A stretch of 9,082 nucleotides of DNA from an uncultured Collinsella sp. (GCA_900544865.1 UQXA01000054.1:1-9082), one strand, 5' to 3'; counted from the first letter of the stretch, positions 1-5,374 are shown. Notes: generated by a model from the sequence alone, not told the origin. Made by a program: numbers and translations.

Positions 1-21
1 CTGCGGGAACGATAGGCAACC

Positions 22-128
22 GGACACACATTCTGTCCGAGCGGTTAAAAGCGGGAACGGAATTTAAACGGCTGAAAAAGGGGCATCGACCTGCGCCGAT
101 GCCCCCAACGTGGACACACATTTTGTCC
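22..128. repeat. Two direct copies of a 17-bp imperfect palindrome
   Basis: GGACACACATTCTGTCC (22-38) and GGACACACATTTTGTCC (112-128) differ at one base and lie in the same orientation 90 bp apart. Each is a dyad, GGACA-7 nt-TGTCC; the first extends to CGGACA...TGTCCG. The terminator hairpin at 75-105 lies between them. The word GCGGGAACG also occurs twice (3-11 and 51-59). The form suits a dimeric repressor operator or the end of a small mobile element; no neighbouring regulator or transposase in this window decides between them. Confidence 0.6.
75..105 (-). terminator. Intrinsic terminator, minus strand
   Basis: A 9-bp perfect stem (80-88 GGGGCATCG with 97-105 CGATGCCCC) has an 8-nt loop and is followed, read on the minus strand, by five T residues (75-79). 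It lies 65 bases beyond the stop of the last minus-strand phage-type gene and probably ends that transcript. On the plus strand there is no T tract. Confidence 0.75.
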
Positions 129-169
129 TATAAGCCGGCTTTTACTTCAGCGTCTAAGTTGTTTCGTAT

Positions 170-349
170 TTACAGGACGCAGTCCTCAGGCACTTCGTCC
201 TTGTACGGCTCTCCGTCTTTGAGCGCCTTCTCGACAGCGGCGACAATGTGATCGTCATCCATTGTCGAAAGCCCCCACGGGATGAAGCCGAACCGCTCCA
301 TATGGGCCTCGAGCGCATCCTCGGCGGTCATTTTCTCGGAATCCCTCAT
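170..349 (-). CDS. Small hypothetical phage-type protein, 59 aa
   Basis: The ORF begins MRDSEKMTAEDALEAHMERF and ends EVPEDCVL. It is acidic and predicted helical, with no signal peptide or membrane segment. The ATG at 349 overlaps a preceding TGA as ATGA, the usual layout of translationally coupled phage genes; the short open stretch before that TGA (ending LAKFDELVERLAR) has no start codon and is probably a remnant. A second ATG at codon 7 is possible. The last 23 residues (AAVEKALKDGEPYK and on) resemble the C-terminus of the upstream small protein at 405-587, with about nine identities, which suggests related proteins or a shared tail motif. Function is not recognised. The terminator at 75-105 follows. 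That it is a real gene rests on the overlap, acidic composition and tail similarity. Confidence 0.55.
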   Translation of the reverse strand: MRDSEKMTAEDALEAHMERFGFIPWGLSTMDDDHIVAAVEKALKDGEPYKDEVPEDCVL

Positions 350-404
350 CGTGCCAGCCTCTCTACAAGCTCGTCAAACTTTGCAAGCGACTCACCGTTG
401 GTGT

Positions 405-587
405 CTAGTAGACCGCTTCGGGTTCAGGCTTGAGCTTGGATGGCTTGCCGGTCTTCAGGCACTTCTCTATTTCGGCGATAGGGTCGCGCATGCAGTAGGC
501 GTGGCATCTCTCATGGAAGGTCTGCTTGTACTCACGCATGAGGCGGTCCAGCTTCTCGCTGTCCTCCTTGCTTAGGTAGATGTACAT
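405..587 (-). CDS. Small hypothetical phage-type protein, 60 aa
   Basis: The protein begins MYIYLSKEDSEKLDRLMREY and ends KLKPEPEAVY. It is charged and probably helical, with two Cys (residues 28 and 32) close to His25 and His29; the H-x2-C-H-x2-C spacing is suggestive but too short to call a zinc site. I chose the ATG at 587 over one 11 codons upstream because it is preceded by GGAAGGGG at good spacing and starts one base after the TGA of the upstream minor-head fragment, indicating coupling. The C-terminal segment (AEIEKCLKTGKPSK) resembles that of the next small protein downstream. No family is recognised. Confidence 0.55.
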   Translation of the reverse strand: MYIYLSKEDSEKLDRLMREYKQTFHERCHAYCMRDPIAEIEKCLKTGKPSKLKPEPEAVY

Positions 588-588
588 G

Positions 589-930
589 TCAGCCCCTTCC
601 CAACTCGTCGAGCATCTCATCGAATATCTTACCCGATTCCGGGAAATAGCGTCTCAACCGCTCGGCTGATTCCGGGCTTGTGAAGTGGGCGCTGAAAAAA
701 TCGGCGAACGCCTCCCTCGCGATGAGGTCCTCGTTCCAATCGTAATCAGGATGCCACACTCCGTCCTTGCAGTGGCTGTCGGTGACGCCGGAGAAGATGT
801 CCGATACGTCGGCGCCGGCCCTTACACCAAGTGCCGCGATCTCGCCGTTGACCCTCTTGCAAACGAGGTCGTCGCTGTTCCTCGCGCATGCGGGGATGAT
901 CTCGCGTGGCCGGCGGTGAGCTCGTCCCAC
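589..930 (-). pseudogene. C-terminal fragment of a probable phage minor head (capsid) protein
   Basis: The frame reads REIIPACARNSDDLVCKRVN, then GVRAGADVSDIFSGVTDSHC, an acidic aromatic stretch (VWHPDYDW), and ends EREAFADFF-like: REAFADFFSAHFTSPESAERL, RRYFPESGKIFDEMLDELGRG in successive pieces. The end pattern, 'AF.DFF...F....S...L..YFP.S...FD.M..E', recalls the C-termini of phage minor head/head-morphogenesis proteins, which are normally several hundred residues long. Only about 105 residues are left. The possible start at 930 (GTG) lies inside the preceding reading frame and gives a basic, non-homologous-looking leader (GRAHRRP), so I read the true homologous part as starting near 909-913. 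It sits directly downstream of a small-terminase-like start in another frame, as expected if a deletion removed the genes between. The family assignment is from memory of sequence pattern only. Confidence 0.45.
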
Positions 931-983
931 TTAGCGCTCTTCACGGGGTCGGCGGCTACGGCGGCGGGTTTCTCGAGGGGCAT
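822..983 (-). pseudogene. N-terminal fragment resembling a phage small terminase subunit
   Basis: A strong AGGAGG (992-997) precedes an ATG at 983, so initiation is well supported. The first 25 residues, MPLEKPAAVAADPVKSAKWD then ELTAG, resemble the start of P27-type small terminase subunits (a 'dP..saKWdEl..g' pattern). After that the frame turns into low-complexity Arg/Ser/Ala-rich sequence (HARSSPHARGTATTSF) and stops at 822, 53 codons in total, against well over 100 for the family. At the same point the -1/+1 alternative frame becomes the minor-head-like sequence. The simplest reading is a deletion junction near 905-913 fusing two late phage genes out of frame. The terminase assignment is tentative because only 25 residues remain. 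Confidence 0.4.
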
Positions 984-1003
984 CCGCCGCCTCCTATTGG
1001 CAT

Positions 1004-1028
1004 AAAAAGCCGCCCCGAAGGACGGCTT
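1004..1028 (-). terminator. UUCG-tetraloop intrinsic terminator, minus strand
   Basis: On the minus strand AAGCCGTCC-TTCG-GGGCGGCTT forms a 9-bp stem (one G-U pair) closed by the very stable UUCG tetraloop, followed by a T run (1004-1008). It lies just before the Shine-Dalgarno of the terminase-like ORF and just after the tRNA-like sequence at 1030-1098, so it would end transcription of whatever lies to its right on the minus strand. Confidence 0.85.
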
Positions 1029-1029
1029 G

Positions 1030-1098
1030 CGCGGCGGTAGGATTTGCACCTACGTCTCCTCAATCAAGGGCACTCCTCGTACTGTGCTACTTTCCGCG
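1030..1098 (-). other. tRNA-like sequence, possibly a decayed tRNA gene
   Basis: On the minus strand there is a perfect T-arm, GTAGG-TGCAAAT-CCTAC, followed by CGCCGCG, which can pair with an upstream CGCGG to give a five-pair acceptor stem at about tRNA length (69-70 nt), and then the UUCG terminator. Against a functional tRNA: the T-loop is TGC where TTC is expected, positions 6-7 of the acceptor stem do not pair, I cannot fold a convincing D-stem or a 5-bp anticodon stem, and no CCA is encoded. A decayed or very unusual phage tRNA is possible. Confidence 0.3.
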
Positions 1099-1163
1099 AT
1101 TTCTATTTTCCCTTACGCTGGCAACCTTATCAAGTTTTGGATCAGTGCCGATCTAACTGGTAA

Positions 1164-1361
1164 TCAAACATCGAGCGCAATATAAGAAAGGCAGTGCGGC
1201 AGTTCGAAAAGGTGGAAGGTGGGCCGGTAAGCCCCTCTATTGTCGTGCTTAACTGCGAGGAAGTCCCTGTGACAAGAGAGGACGCGCTGAAGCGCGTGCG
1301 GCTTGAGATGTCGAGGCATGACATCGACCGCGTTATCTTGTTGACCAGGGCGGGGCCATAG
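1164..1361 (+). pseudogene. Start-less ORF fragment, 65 codons, unknown
   Basis: The frame is open from just after a TAA (1161-1163) to a TAG (1359-1361). It reads as a credible protein: IERNIRKAVRQFEKVEGGPV, then SPSIVVLNCEEVPVTREDAL and KRVRLEMSRHDIDRVILLTR. There is no ATG in the open part; the first GTG (1194) has an AAGAAAGG only two bases away, too close for normal initiation. So either a real gene starts at that GTG (55 aa) or, more likely in this decayed phage region, the 5' end has been lost. Predicted mixed alpha/beta. No family is recognised; it precedes the tRNA pair in the same direction. Confidence 0.4.
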
Positions 1362-1431
1362 ACGACATAAAGAAATGAGCCCCAGGTTAGCTATCCAGCA
1401 CGCCCAGGGCTTTTCAAATCAGATTATACAC

Positions 1432-1505
1432 ACCTGGGTAGCGCAATGTCAGTGCGGCGGTCTCCAAAACTGCTTACCGGGGTTCGATTCCTCGGCCAGG
1501 TGCCA
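1432..1505 (+). tRNA. tRNA-Trp (anticodon CCA)
   Basis: Acceptor strands ACCTGGG and GCCAGGT pair except for G-G at position 7-66; discriminator G and CCA are encoded. D-stem GCGC/GTGC has a 7-nt loop AATGTCA. The anticodon arm GCGGT-CTCCAAA-ACTGC puts CCA at 1464-1466. The T-arm is CGGGG-TTCGATT-CCTCG. The D-loop lacks the usual GG (18-19), and there are several G-U pairs, so this is a degenerate tRNA of the sort often found in phage genomes. It ends one base before the tRNA-Leu, forming a two-tRNA cluster. Confidence 0.85.
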
Positions 1506-1506
1506 T

Positions 1507-1592
1507 CGGGGCGTGGCGGAATTGATAGACGCGCGTGCCTCAGGAGCACGTGGGCTTCGCCCGTGCGGGTTCGAGTCCAGCCGGCCTGACCA
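1507..1592 (+). tRNA. tRNA-Leu (anticodon CAG)
   Basis: A class II tRNA with a long variable arm (GGG-CTTCG-CCC). The anticodon arm CGTGC-CTCAGGA-GCACG reads CAG, decoding the Leu codon CUG. The T-arm is GCGGG-TTCGAGT-CCAGC with one G-A mismatch. Acceptor strands CGGGGCG/CGGCCTG pair with one G-U and one G-G mismatch; A then CCA are encoded. The D-loop has GA in place of the conserved GG. It is adjacent to tRNA-Trp and followed by a long hairpin. Function is plausible, but the mismatches mean it may be decaying. Confidence 0.85.
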
Positions 1593-1598
1593 AACGTT

Positions 1599-1630
1599 GA
1601 ACCAGGCCATCCGCACGGGTGGCCTGGTTC
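1599..1630 (+). terminator. Large hairpin after the tRNA pair
   Basis: GAACCAGGCCA (1599-1609) pairs perfectly with TGGCCTGGTTC (1620-1630) and the stem can extend inward by three more pairs, leaving a 4-nt loop. It directly follows the tRNA-Leu. There is no T tract after it (ATGCCG), so it is either a Rho-assisted terminator or a 3'-end processing/protection structure for the tRNA transcript. Confidence 0.5.
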
Positions 1631-1693
1631 ATGCCGAAAAGCGCCCCGCACGGGACAAGACGATGCCTCACACGGGGCAGAAATGGAGGGAGC

Positions 1694-1888
1694 ATGGCCC
1701 AGGAGACCACGCCCGCCGAGACCGAGCCGACCGAACCTGCACAGGGCGGAGACACCGGCCAGGACCCCGACTACAAGGCGCTCTACGAGAGCGCGCTGAA
1801 GGAATCGCGAAAAGACCCTCGCAGCCGCGCGCAGCGTCGACCTCTCCACGATGCCTCCCGGCCTGTTTCTGCTGTCAGCGCGCCCTAA
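1694..1888 (+). pseudogene. Truncated ORF resembling the N-terminus of a phage scaffold-type protein
   Basis: GGAGGG lies just before the ATG at 1694. The protein starts MAQETTPAETEPTEPAQGGD, an acidic disordered leader, then TGQDPDYKALYESALKESRK, resembling the start of phage scaffolding or DUF4355-like structural proteins, which normally continue into a long coiled coil. After residue 40 the sequence becomes Arg/Pro/Ser-rich (DPRSRAQRRPLHDASRP) and stops after 64 codons, so the gene appears frameshifted or fused to unrelated DNA. The stop overlaps the stop of the convergent ADP-ribosylglycohydrolase by four bases. The name rests on pattern resemblance only. Confidence 0.4.
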
Positions 1889-2673
1889 AACAAGCAGCCC
1901 TCAATCAACTCTTTGCCTCGCAAGGCGTTGACCCACTCCTGCGGAATTGCGTCCATGCCGTATGCTGTGCCGGCAAGGGCGCCTGCGACGGCTGCGGTGG
2001 TGTCGGTGTCGTCGCCCAGATTGACGGCGGCAAGGACGCAATCTTCGTAGCTGTTAGTGTTGACGAAGCACCAGGTGGCTGCCTTAAGCGTGTCGCGCAC
2101 GAAGCCGCCGGACCTGATTTCCTGCTCAGGCACACCTTTCAGATGAAGCGCCCACGAGGGAAGCGTGCCGTTCATCACGCCCCTCATCAGCTCGACAAAT
2201 ATGACGCATGCATCGGTCGACGTTCTGTGGGCGTGCGTTATCGCGGAGACCTCGCAGATCTCGTCGTCAGTCGCGTCGACAAACGCCAGGGGCGCGATGC
2301 GCATGAGTGAACCGTTGCCGTTGTCGCGTTCGCCGGAGCCGCCTTTGCCGGTGTGCAGGGCGCGGGCGGTCGTGCCGCCATAATCGAAAACGCCGTCGAT
2401 CGTATACTCGCCACGGGCAATCCAGCTTACGAACTTGTCGCGCATGTCCGCGGTGTCGATGTGCCCGAGCTCCCTAATCGAGTCACAGGTAGCAAGCGTC
2501 ATGGACGTGTCGTCGCTCCAGGTGCCGTCGGGCTGCCCATGCGTGCCGTAGCCGGTCATGTCCGTGCATTTGAACGTGCCGCGGGGCCTAAACTCGTAAG
2601 GAACGCCCAGCGCGTCGCCGACGGCAAGCCCATAGATGCAGTCGCGCAGTGTCGTTTTCGGTCTGTCTGTCAT
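1885..2673 (-). CDS. ADP-ribosylglycohydrolase family protein (DraG/ARH type)
   Basis: This family removes ADP-ribose from modified proteins or nucleic acids, or cleaves related ADP-ribosyl compounds, using two Mg ions. The 262-aa protein shows the family signatures in order: GDALG at 19-23, WSDDTSM at 52-58 (metal-binding S/D/D/T), DNGNGSLMRIAP at 117-128, THAH at 146-149, and the C-terminal metal motif GDDTDTTAAVAGALAG at 220-235. Length is normal and no signal peptide is visible, so it should be cytoplasmic and active. AGGAG lies six bases before the ATG at 2673. It is convergent with the scaffold-like fragment and 63 bases downstream of the DUF1016 nuclease gene on the same strand. Phage- and defence-associated members of this family exist, but its substrate cannot be told from sequence. 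Confidence 0.93.
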   Translation of the reverse strand: MTDRPKTTLRDCIYGLAVGDALGVPYEFRPRGTFKCTDMTGYGTHGQPDGTWSDDTSMTLATCDSIRELGHIDTADMRDKFVSWIARGEYTIDGVFDYGGTTARALHTGKGGSGERDNGNGSLMRIAPLAFVDATDDEICEVSAITHAHRTSTDACVIFVELMRGVMNGTLPSWALHLKGVPEQEIRSGGFVRDTLKAATWCFVNTNSYEDCVLAAVNLGDDTDTTAAVAGALAGTAYGMDAIPQEWVNALRGKELIEGCLF

Positions 2674-2736
2674 GGAGCGCTCCTCTTATGTCGGGGGATA
2701 TGAAACGCCGTCGGGGGTATCGGTCGCAACGTGCTG

Positions 2737-3789
2737 CTACCCTTGCGCTTCGCCATTAGTCGCTTCGTTGATGGCGCGGTACTCGGCACTCAGCTCGCGC
2801 GCCAGCTCTTCCTTGCTTGGAAGATACGGCAAGTATTTGGCGGCAAACACTTGGTCGTTGTCTTCGGGCAGCGTGTACTCGACAATCGAGTCGCTTTTGT
2901 CCGCGCAGAGCACGATGCCTATAGGCGGATTGTCGCCTTCGTTCATGAGTTCGCGCGTGTAGTAGTTCACGTACATTTGCATCTGGCCCAGGTCCTGATG
3001 CGTAAGGTCATCGGTCTTAAGGTCGATGAGCACGAAGCAGCGCATCAGATAGTTGTAAAACACAAGGTCAATATAGAAATGGCGCCCATCAAAGGTGATG
3101 CGCTTTTGGCGCGCCTCGAAAGCGAAACCACGGCCAAGCTCCAGCAGGAACTTCTGAAGATGCGTGATGAGCGCCTGCTCTAGATCGCTCTCGCGAAACG
3201 CAGTATCGTCCGAGAAACCTAAAAACTCCAGTACATATGGGTCACGGATGATATCCTCGGGGCGACGAGCCGGGGCGCTCTTTTGGATTTCCTGGGTGAC
3301 GGCCTCCTTGTCCTTGCTGGCAAGCAGGCGCTCGCGGAACATGGTGTTGATCTGGCGCTCGAGCTGACGCGTGCTCCAACGAGAATCGGCGCATTCGTTC
3401 ATGTACCAGGCGCGAGCATCAGGGTCGGGAATGCGCATCAACCTGCGGTAATGAGTCCAGCTCAATTCGCTACGCAGTGCGTCGCGAATTGGAAACGCAA
3501 GAAAGAACTGACGCATATTGCGAAGGTTTGCGATGCCAAAGCCTCTTCCGAAATCCGCGGTAAGCCTTCTGGAGAGGCCTGCAATCAATGCCTCTCCATA
3601 TGCTGCGCGCTCCTCTCCGCCCTGTTCATCAACAATGCTCTTGCCGATCTCCCAATACGCCTCAACCATCGCAAAGTTAACGGCGGTATAGGCCTTGTCG
3701 CGAGCGGCGTTGAGAATCGAGGAAACCTGCTTGTAAAAAACTTCTGGCACGATTGCCGATTCTCCACGGTTTACCAGTTCGCCCATCAC
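2737..3789 (-). CDS. DUF1016/YhcG-type PD-(D/E)XK nuclease family protein
   Basis: The 350-aa protein has the two expected parts. An N-terminal DUF1016_N helical domain spans about 17-170, with AYWEIGKSIV (44-53), the YGEALIAGLSRRL segment and the NLRNMRQFFLAFP segment. A C-terminal PD-(D/E)XK-like domain spans about 175-325: Glu204 in DLEQALITHL, Asp241 in FYIDLVFYN, Asp256-x-Lys258 in VLIDLKT, and QMQMYVNYY at 269-277. The active site therefore appears intact, with D-L-K where E-L-K is common. Homologues are often found near restriction-modification or other mobile loci; a nuclease role is inferred for the family. A GTG at 3789 is followed at once by an ATG at 3786, so either may start it; the Shine-Dalgarno is weak (GTGGGG). 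The ADP-ribosylglycohydrolase gene follows on the same strand. Confidence 0.92.
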   Translation of the reverse strand: MMGELVNRGESAIVPEVFYKQVSSILNAARDKAYTAVNFAMVEAYWEIGKSIVDEQGGEERAAYGEALIAGLSRRLTADFGRGFGIANLRNMRQFFLAFPIRDALRSELSWTHYRRLMRIPDPDARAWYMNECADSRWSTRQLERQINTMFRERLLASKDKEAVTQEIQKSAPARRPEDIIRDPYVLEFLGFSDDTAFRESDLEQALITHLQKFLLELGRGFAFEARQKRITFDGRHFYIDLVFYNYLMRCFVLIDLKTDDLTHQDLGQMQMYVNYYTRELMNEGDNPPIGIVLCADKSDSIVEYTLPEDNDQVFAAKYLPYLPSKEELARELSAEYRAINEATNGEAQG

Positions 3790-3880
3790 TGTCGCCCCAC
3801 TTTCATCTTGTGGAATGCATCTTTATCGCATTTAGTTTAAAGCCTCGCGCGGACACGAATTGCTGTGCTGTCTGGCACCT

Positions 3881-3909
3881 TCGCATGGGAGCCTTTCGGT
3901 GACTAAAAT
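3881..3909 (+). promoter_or_regulatory. Possible promoter of the PH-like protein gene
   Basis: TAAAAT (3904-3909) matches five of six bases of the -10 consensus. At 17-bp spacing the -35 position is only TCGCAT (3881-3886), a weak match. It would give a leader of about 40 bases before the ATG at 3955, and it argues against translation starting at the GTG at 3910. Confidence 0.35.
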
Positions 3910-3954
3910 GTGACCATAGAGACAGTTTTATCGAACCTCATAGGGGTGGCGCTT

Positions 3955-4224
3955 ATGGACAACAACACTTTGCTGTTCCAGGACAAAGGTTCGGGCAGGT
4001 TTAAAGACGTCAAGATCTACCCTAACCGCATCGAGGTGCTCAAGAAGGGCACTTTCGGCGGCAAGCATATCGAGATTGTCTACCTTAAGGACATCACGGG
4101 CGTTAACAGGATCAAGGGCCGCAATGTTTTTCTGCGCAACAGGTTGTTGACTGCCTGTGTCTTTTGCCTGAGCAGCCGCTCCCGGGCTCAGGAATTCGTC
4201 AACGTGCTCAATATGGTGATGTGA
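3955..4224 (+). CDS. Small PH-like domain protein, 89 aa
   Basis: The protein begins MDNNTLLFQDKGSGRFKDVK and continues as alternating beta-strand-like segments: IYPNRIEVLKKGTFG, KHIEIVYLKDITGVN, then LTACVFCLSS and a C-terminal helix RAQEFVNVLNMVM. The order of strands, a turn with 'YLKDITGV', and a closing amphipathic helix is the shape of a compact bacterial PH-like barrel. The ATG at 3955 has AGGGGTGG at good spacing and is preferred to the GTG at 3910, which would add 15 residues and lie in a likely promoter. There is no signal peptide. Ligand and role are unknown. The lipoprotein gene converges on it, with a hairpin between the two. Confidence 0.65.
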   Translation: MDNNTLLFQDKGSGRFKDVKIYPNRIEVLKKGTFGGKHIEIVYLKDITGVNRIKGRNVFLRNRLLTACVFCLSSRSRAQEFVNVLNMVM

Positions 4225-4242
4225 CCGGGCGCTTTCGAACAC

Positions 4243-4283
4243 AAAAAGCCGGGATGCAAGGAGTCACACCTTGCATCCCGGCT
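4243..4283 (-). terminator. Strong terminator between convergent genes
   Basis: A 15-bp perfect stem (4247-4261 with 4269-4283; arms start AGCCGGGATGC) encloses a 7-nt loop AGTCACA. Read on the minus strand it is followed by a T run (4243-4247), so it best serves the lipoprotein gene; lying just after the plus-strand PH-like gene it may also slow that transcript, although no T tract follows on that side. A minor 6-bp dyad (AACGGC 4291-4296 / GCCGTT 4307-4312) sits nearer the lipoprotein stop. Confidence 0.85.
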
Positions 4284-4318
4284 GAGCTAAAACGGCGCTG
4301 CTGCATGCCGTTGGAGCT

Positions 4319-4912
4319 TTAGCGCTTGATCTCGATATCGTCGAGCTTAACGTCCATGGCCTCGGTCTTTGCCTCGGCGATGTCATCGGCAAATTCCAGA
4401 GACTTCATCATGGTTTCGACGGCATCCTTGTGCTCCTCGACATTGTCGATGCGCACGTAGACGCTGCCGCCGCCTGCTTCGGTGAAGTACTCAGTCGTCA
4501 CGCCGCCCGAGTGTGTATAGGAAGCGTTGCGCCAAGTCTTGCCGTTGTACTTGACGGGGTCATTCTCGGTCCATTCAAAGCTGGCATTCCACTTTGCCTC
4601 GTAGTCGAACAGCTCGTCGGCGTTCTTGTCAGAGTCGAAGACGGGGATGAAGCGATCGCTGGCGTGCTCGCTCTCGGTGAACTTAAACTGGGCCCTGTCG
4701 GCGGTATCGCCTGCGACGTCGGTGACCTCGACGCCCTCGGGGACCTCGACCTTAAACCAGATGAAGTCGGTCCTCATATCCACGGCTGGCTTTTCTGCGC
4801 CGCCGCCACCGCCACTGCCGGTAGCGCCGCCGCTTCCGCCGCAACCCACCAGGGCAACCGCGGCAAAGAGACTGATGCAGAGGGTGAGAATCGCAAAGGC
4901 CTTCTTTTTCAT
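4319..4912 (-). CDS. Putative lipoprotein of unknown function, 197 aa
   Basis: The N-terminus has the three parts of a lipoprotein signal: MKKK, a hydrophobic core (AFAILTLCISLFAAVA) and a lipobox LVGC with Cys24 as the lipidation site. A Gly/Ser-rich tether (25-38) follows, then an acidic mature domain of about 150 residues, including DFIWFKVEVPEGVEV, two Trp-rich stretches (KWNASFEW near the middle) and a C-terminal helix of the form 'EEHKDAVETMMKSLEF'. It would be anchored to the outer face of the cytoplasmic membrane. The fold is reminiscent of small domains in which a strand-rich body ends in a 'measure of change' helix, but no family is recognised. AGGAGGA precedes the ATG at 4912. It looks monocistronic, with its own terminator at 4243-4283. 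Confidence 0.85.
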   Translation of the reverse strand: MKKKAFAILTLCISLFAAVALVGCGGSGGATGSGGGGGAEKPAVDMRTDFIWFKVEVPEGVEVTDVAGDTADRAQFKFTESEHASDRFIPVFDSDKNADELFDYEAKWNASFEWTENDPVKYNGKTWRNASYTHSGGVTTEYFTEAGGGSVYVRIDNVEEHKDAVETMMKSLEFADDIAEAKTEAMDVKLDDIEIKR

Positions 4913-4984
4913 GGTCGTGTCCTCCTCGATCTGTAATCGTCCATGGATTACCTGCCTTTACTGTACGCGTGGACGGCTCGCTAG

Positions 4985-5211
4985 GGTGGGCCATGTGTCC
5001 CATTCTGGGGGCTGGAATTGCGCCGACAAGTGGCAATATGTGCGGTCGCAAAAGAGGGGAGGGCCGATGCTGTCGGCCCTCCCCGGGGTGAGGTGCCCGT
5101 TGATTTAATGGGGCGCGCGTGCGTGGGCGTTGCCCCAACAGGTTCCTTGTTTATAGATATGCCTCAGTTTTTGACGTCCGGAAGTCTCGAAAGGTGGGCC
5201 ATGTGTCCCAT
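4985..5211. repeat. Perfect 19-bp direct repeat, two copies
   Basis: GGTGGGCCATGTGTCCCAT occurs at 4985-5003 and 5193-5211, identical and in the same orientation, 208 bp apart. Similarity extends a little upstream (CTCG then A-rich bases), with a one-base offset. Each copy contains an interrupted dyad, TGGG-CCATGTGT-CCCA, typical of a regulator-binding site. One copy lies about 75 bp upstream of the lipoprotein start, the other about 180 bp upstream of the folate operon. They could be operators for the two divergent transcripts or boundary repeats of a small inserted segment. Confidence 0.7.
5051..5084 (-). terminator. GC-rich 12-bp hairpin
   Basis: GGGGAGGGCCGA (5056-5067) pairs perfectly with TCGGCCCTCCCC (5073-5084) around a 5-nt loop. 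Read on the minus strand it is followed by TCTTTTG, a weak T tract, so it has terminator form in that direction, although no minus-strand gene lies to its right. It may insulate the lipoprotein gene from stray transcription or be part of a repeat. Confidence 0.55.
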
Positions 5212-5266
5212 GTTTGCGGTGCCGACGCCTATCGTTCGTCATAGAAATCCGCGATGGCCAGGTGCG

Positions 5267-5295
5267 CTGACGCTCGCGTACTTATGGGCTAGACT
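5267..5295 (+). promoter_or_regulatory. Candidate promoter of the folate operon
   Basis: CTGACG (5267-5272) and TAGACT (5290-5295) each match four of six consensus bases, with an ideal 17-bp spacing. Transcription would start near 5302, leaving a leader of about 73 bases. The leader contains a GC-rich dyad CGGTCGG (5318-5324) / CCGACCG (5339-5345), a possible attenuating or stabilising hairpin. This is inferred from consensus match only. Confidence 0.4.
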
Positions 5296-5374
5296 TAGCA
5301 CCATTACGTGATCGATGCGGTCGGCCGGCGTCGGCCGCCCGACCGATATATATGACTTGAAGGTGCGTGTGCGT

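Larger units (their letters stand above)
4913..5374. other. 460-bp gene-free region with direct repeats and hairpins
   Basis: This gap between the divergent lipoprotein and fchA-like genes has no credible gene. It holds the two 19-bp direct repeats (4985-5003, 5193-5211), a 12-bp hairpin (5056-5084), a second weaker dyad TGGGGCG/TGCCCCA (5109-5115 with 5131-5137), and the fchA-side promoter candidate. The word CTCAGTTTTTG (from about 5164) recurs inside the inverted-repeat element downstream of folD (from about 7034), hinting that both regions contain material from related repeats. Confidence 0.6.

Noticed and set aside
1376..1419. Possible terminator with AGCCC and GGGCTTTT arms after the start-less ORF
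   Set aside because: The 5-bp stem would enclose about 30 bases without a stable inner structure.
1375..2310. 311-codon plus-strand open frame
   Set aside because: It runs through both tRNA genes and then antisense to the ADP-ribosylglycohydrolase; its sequence has no family features and no supported start.
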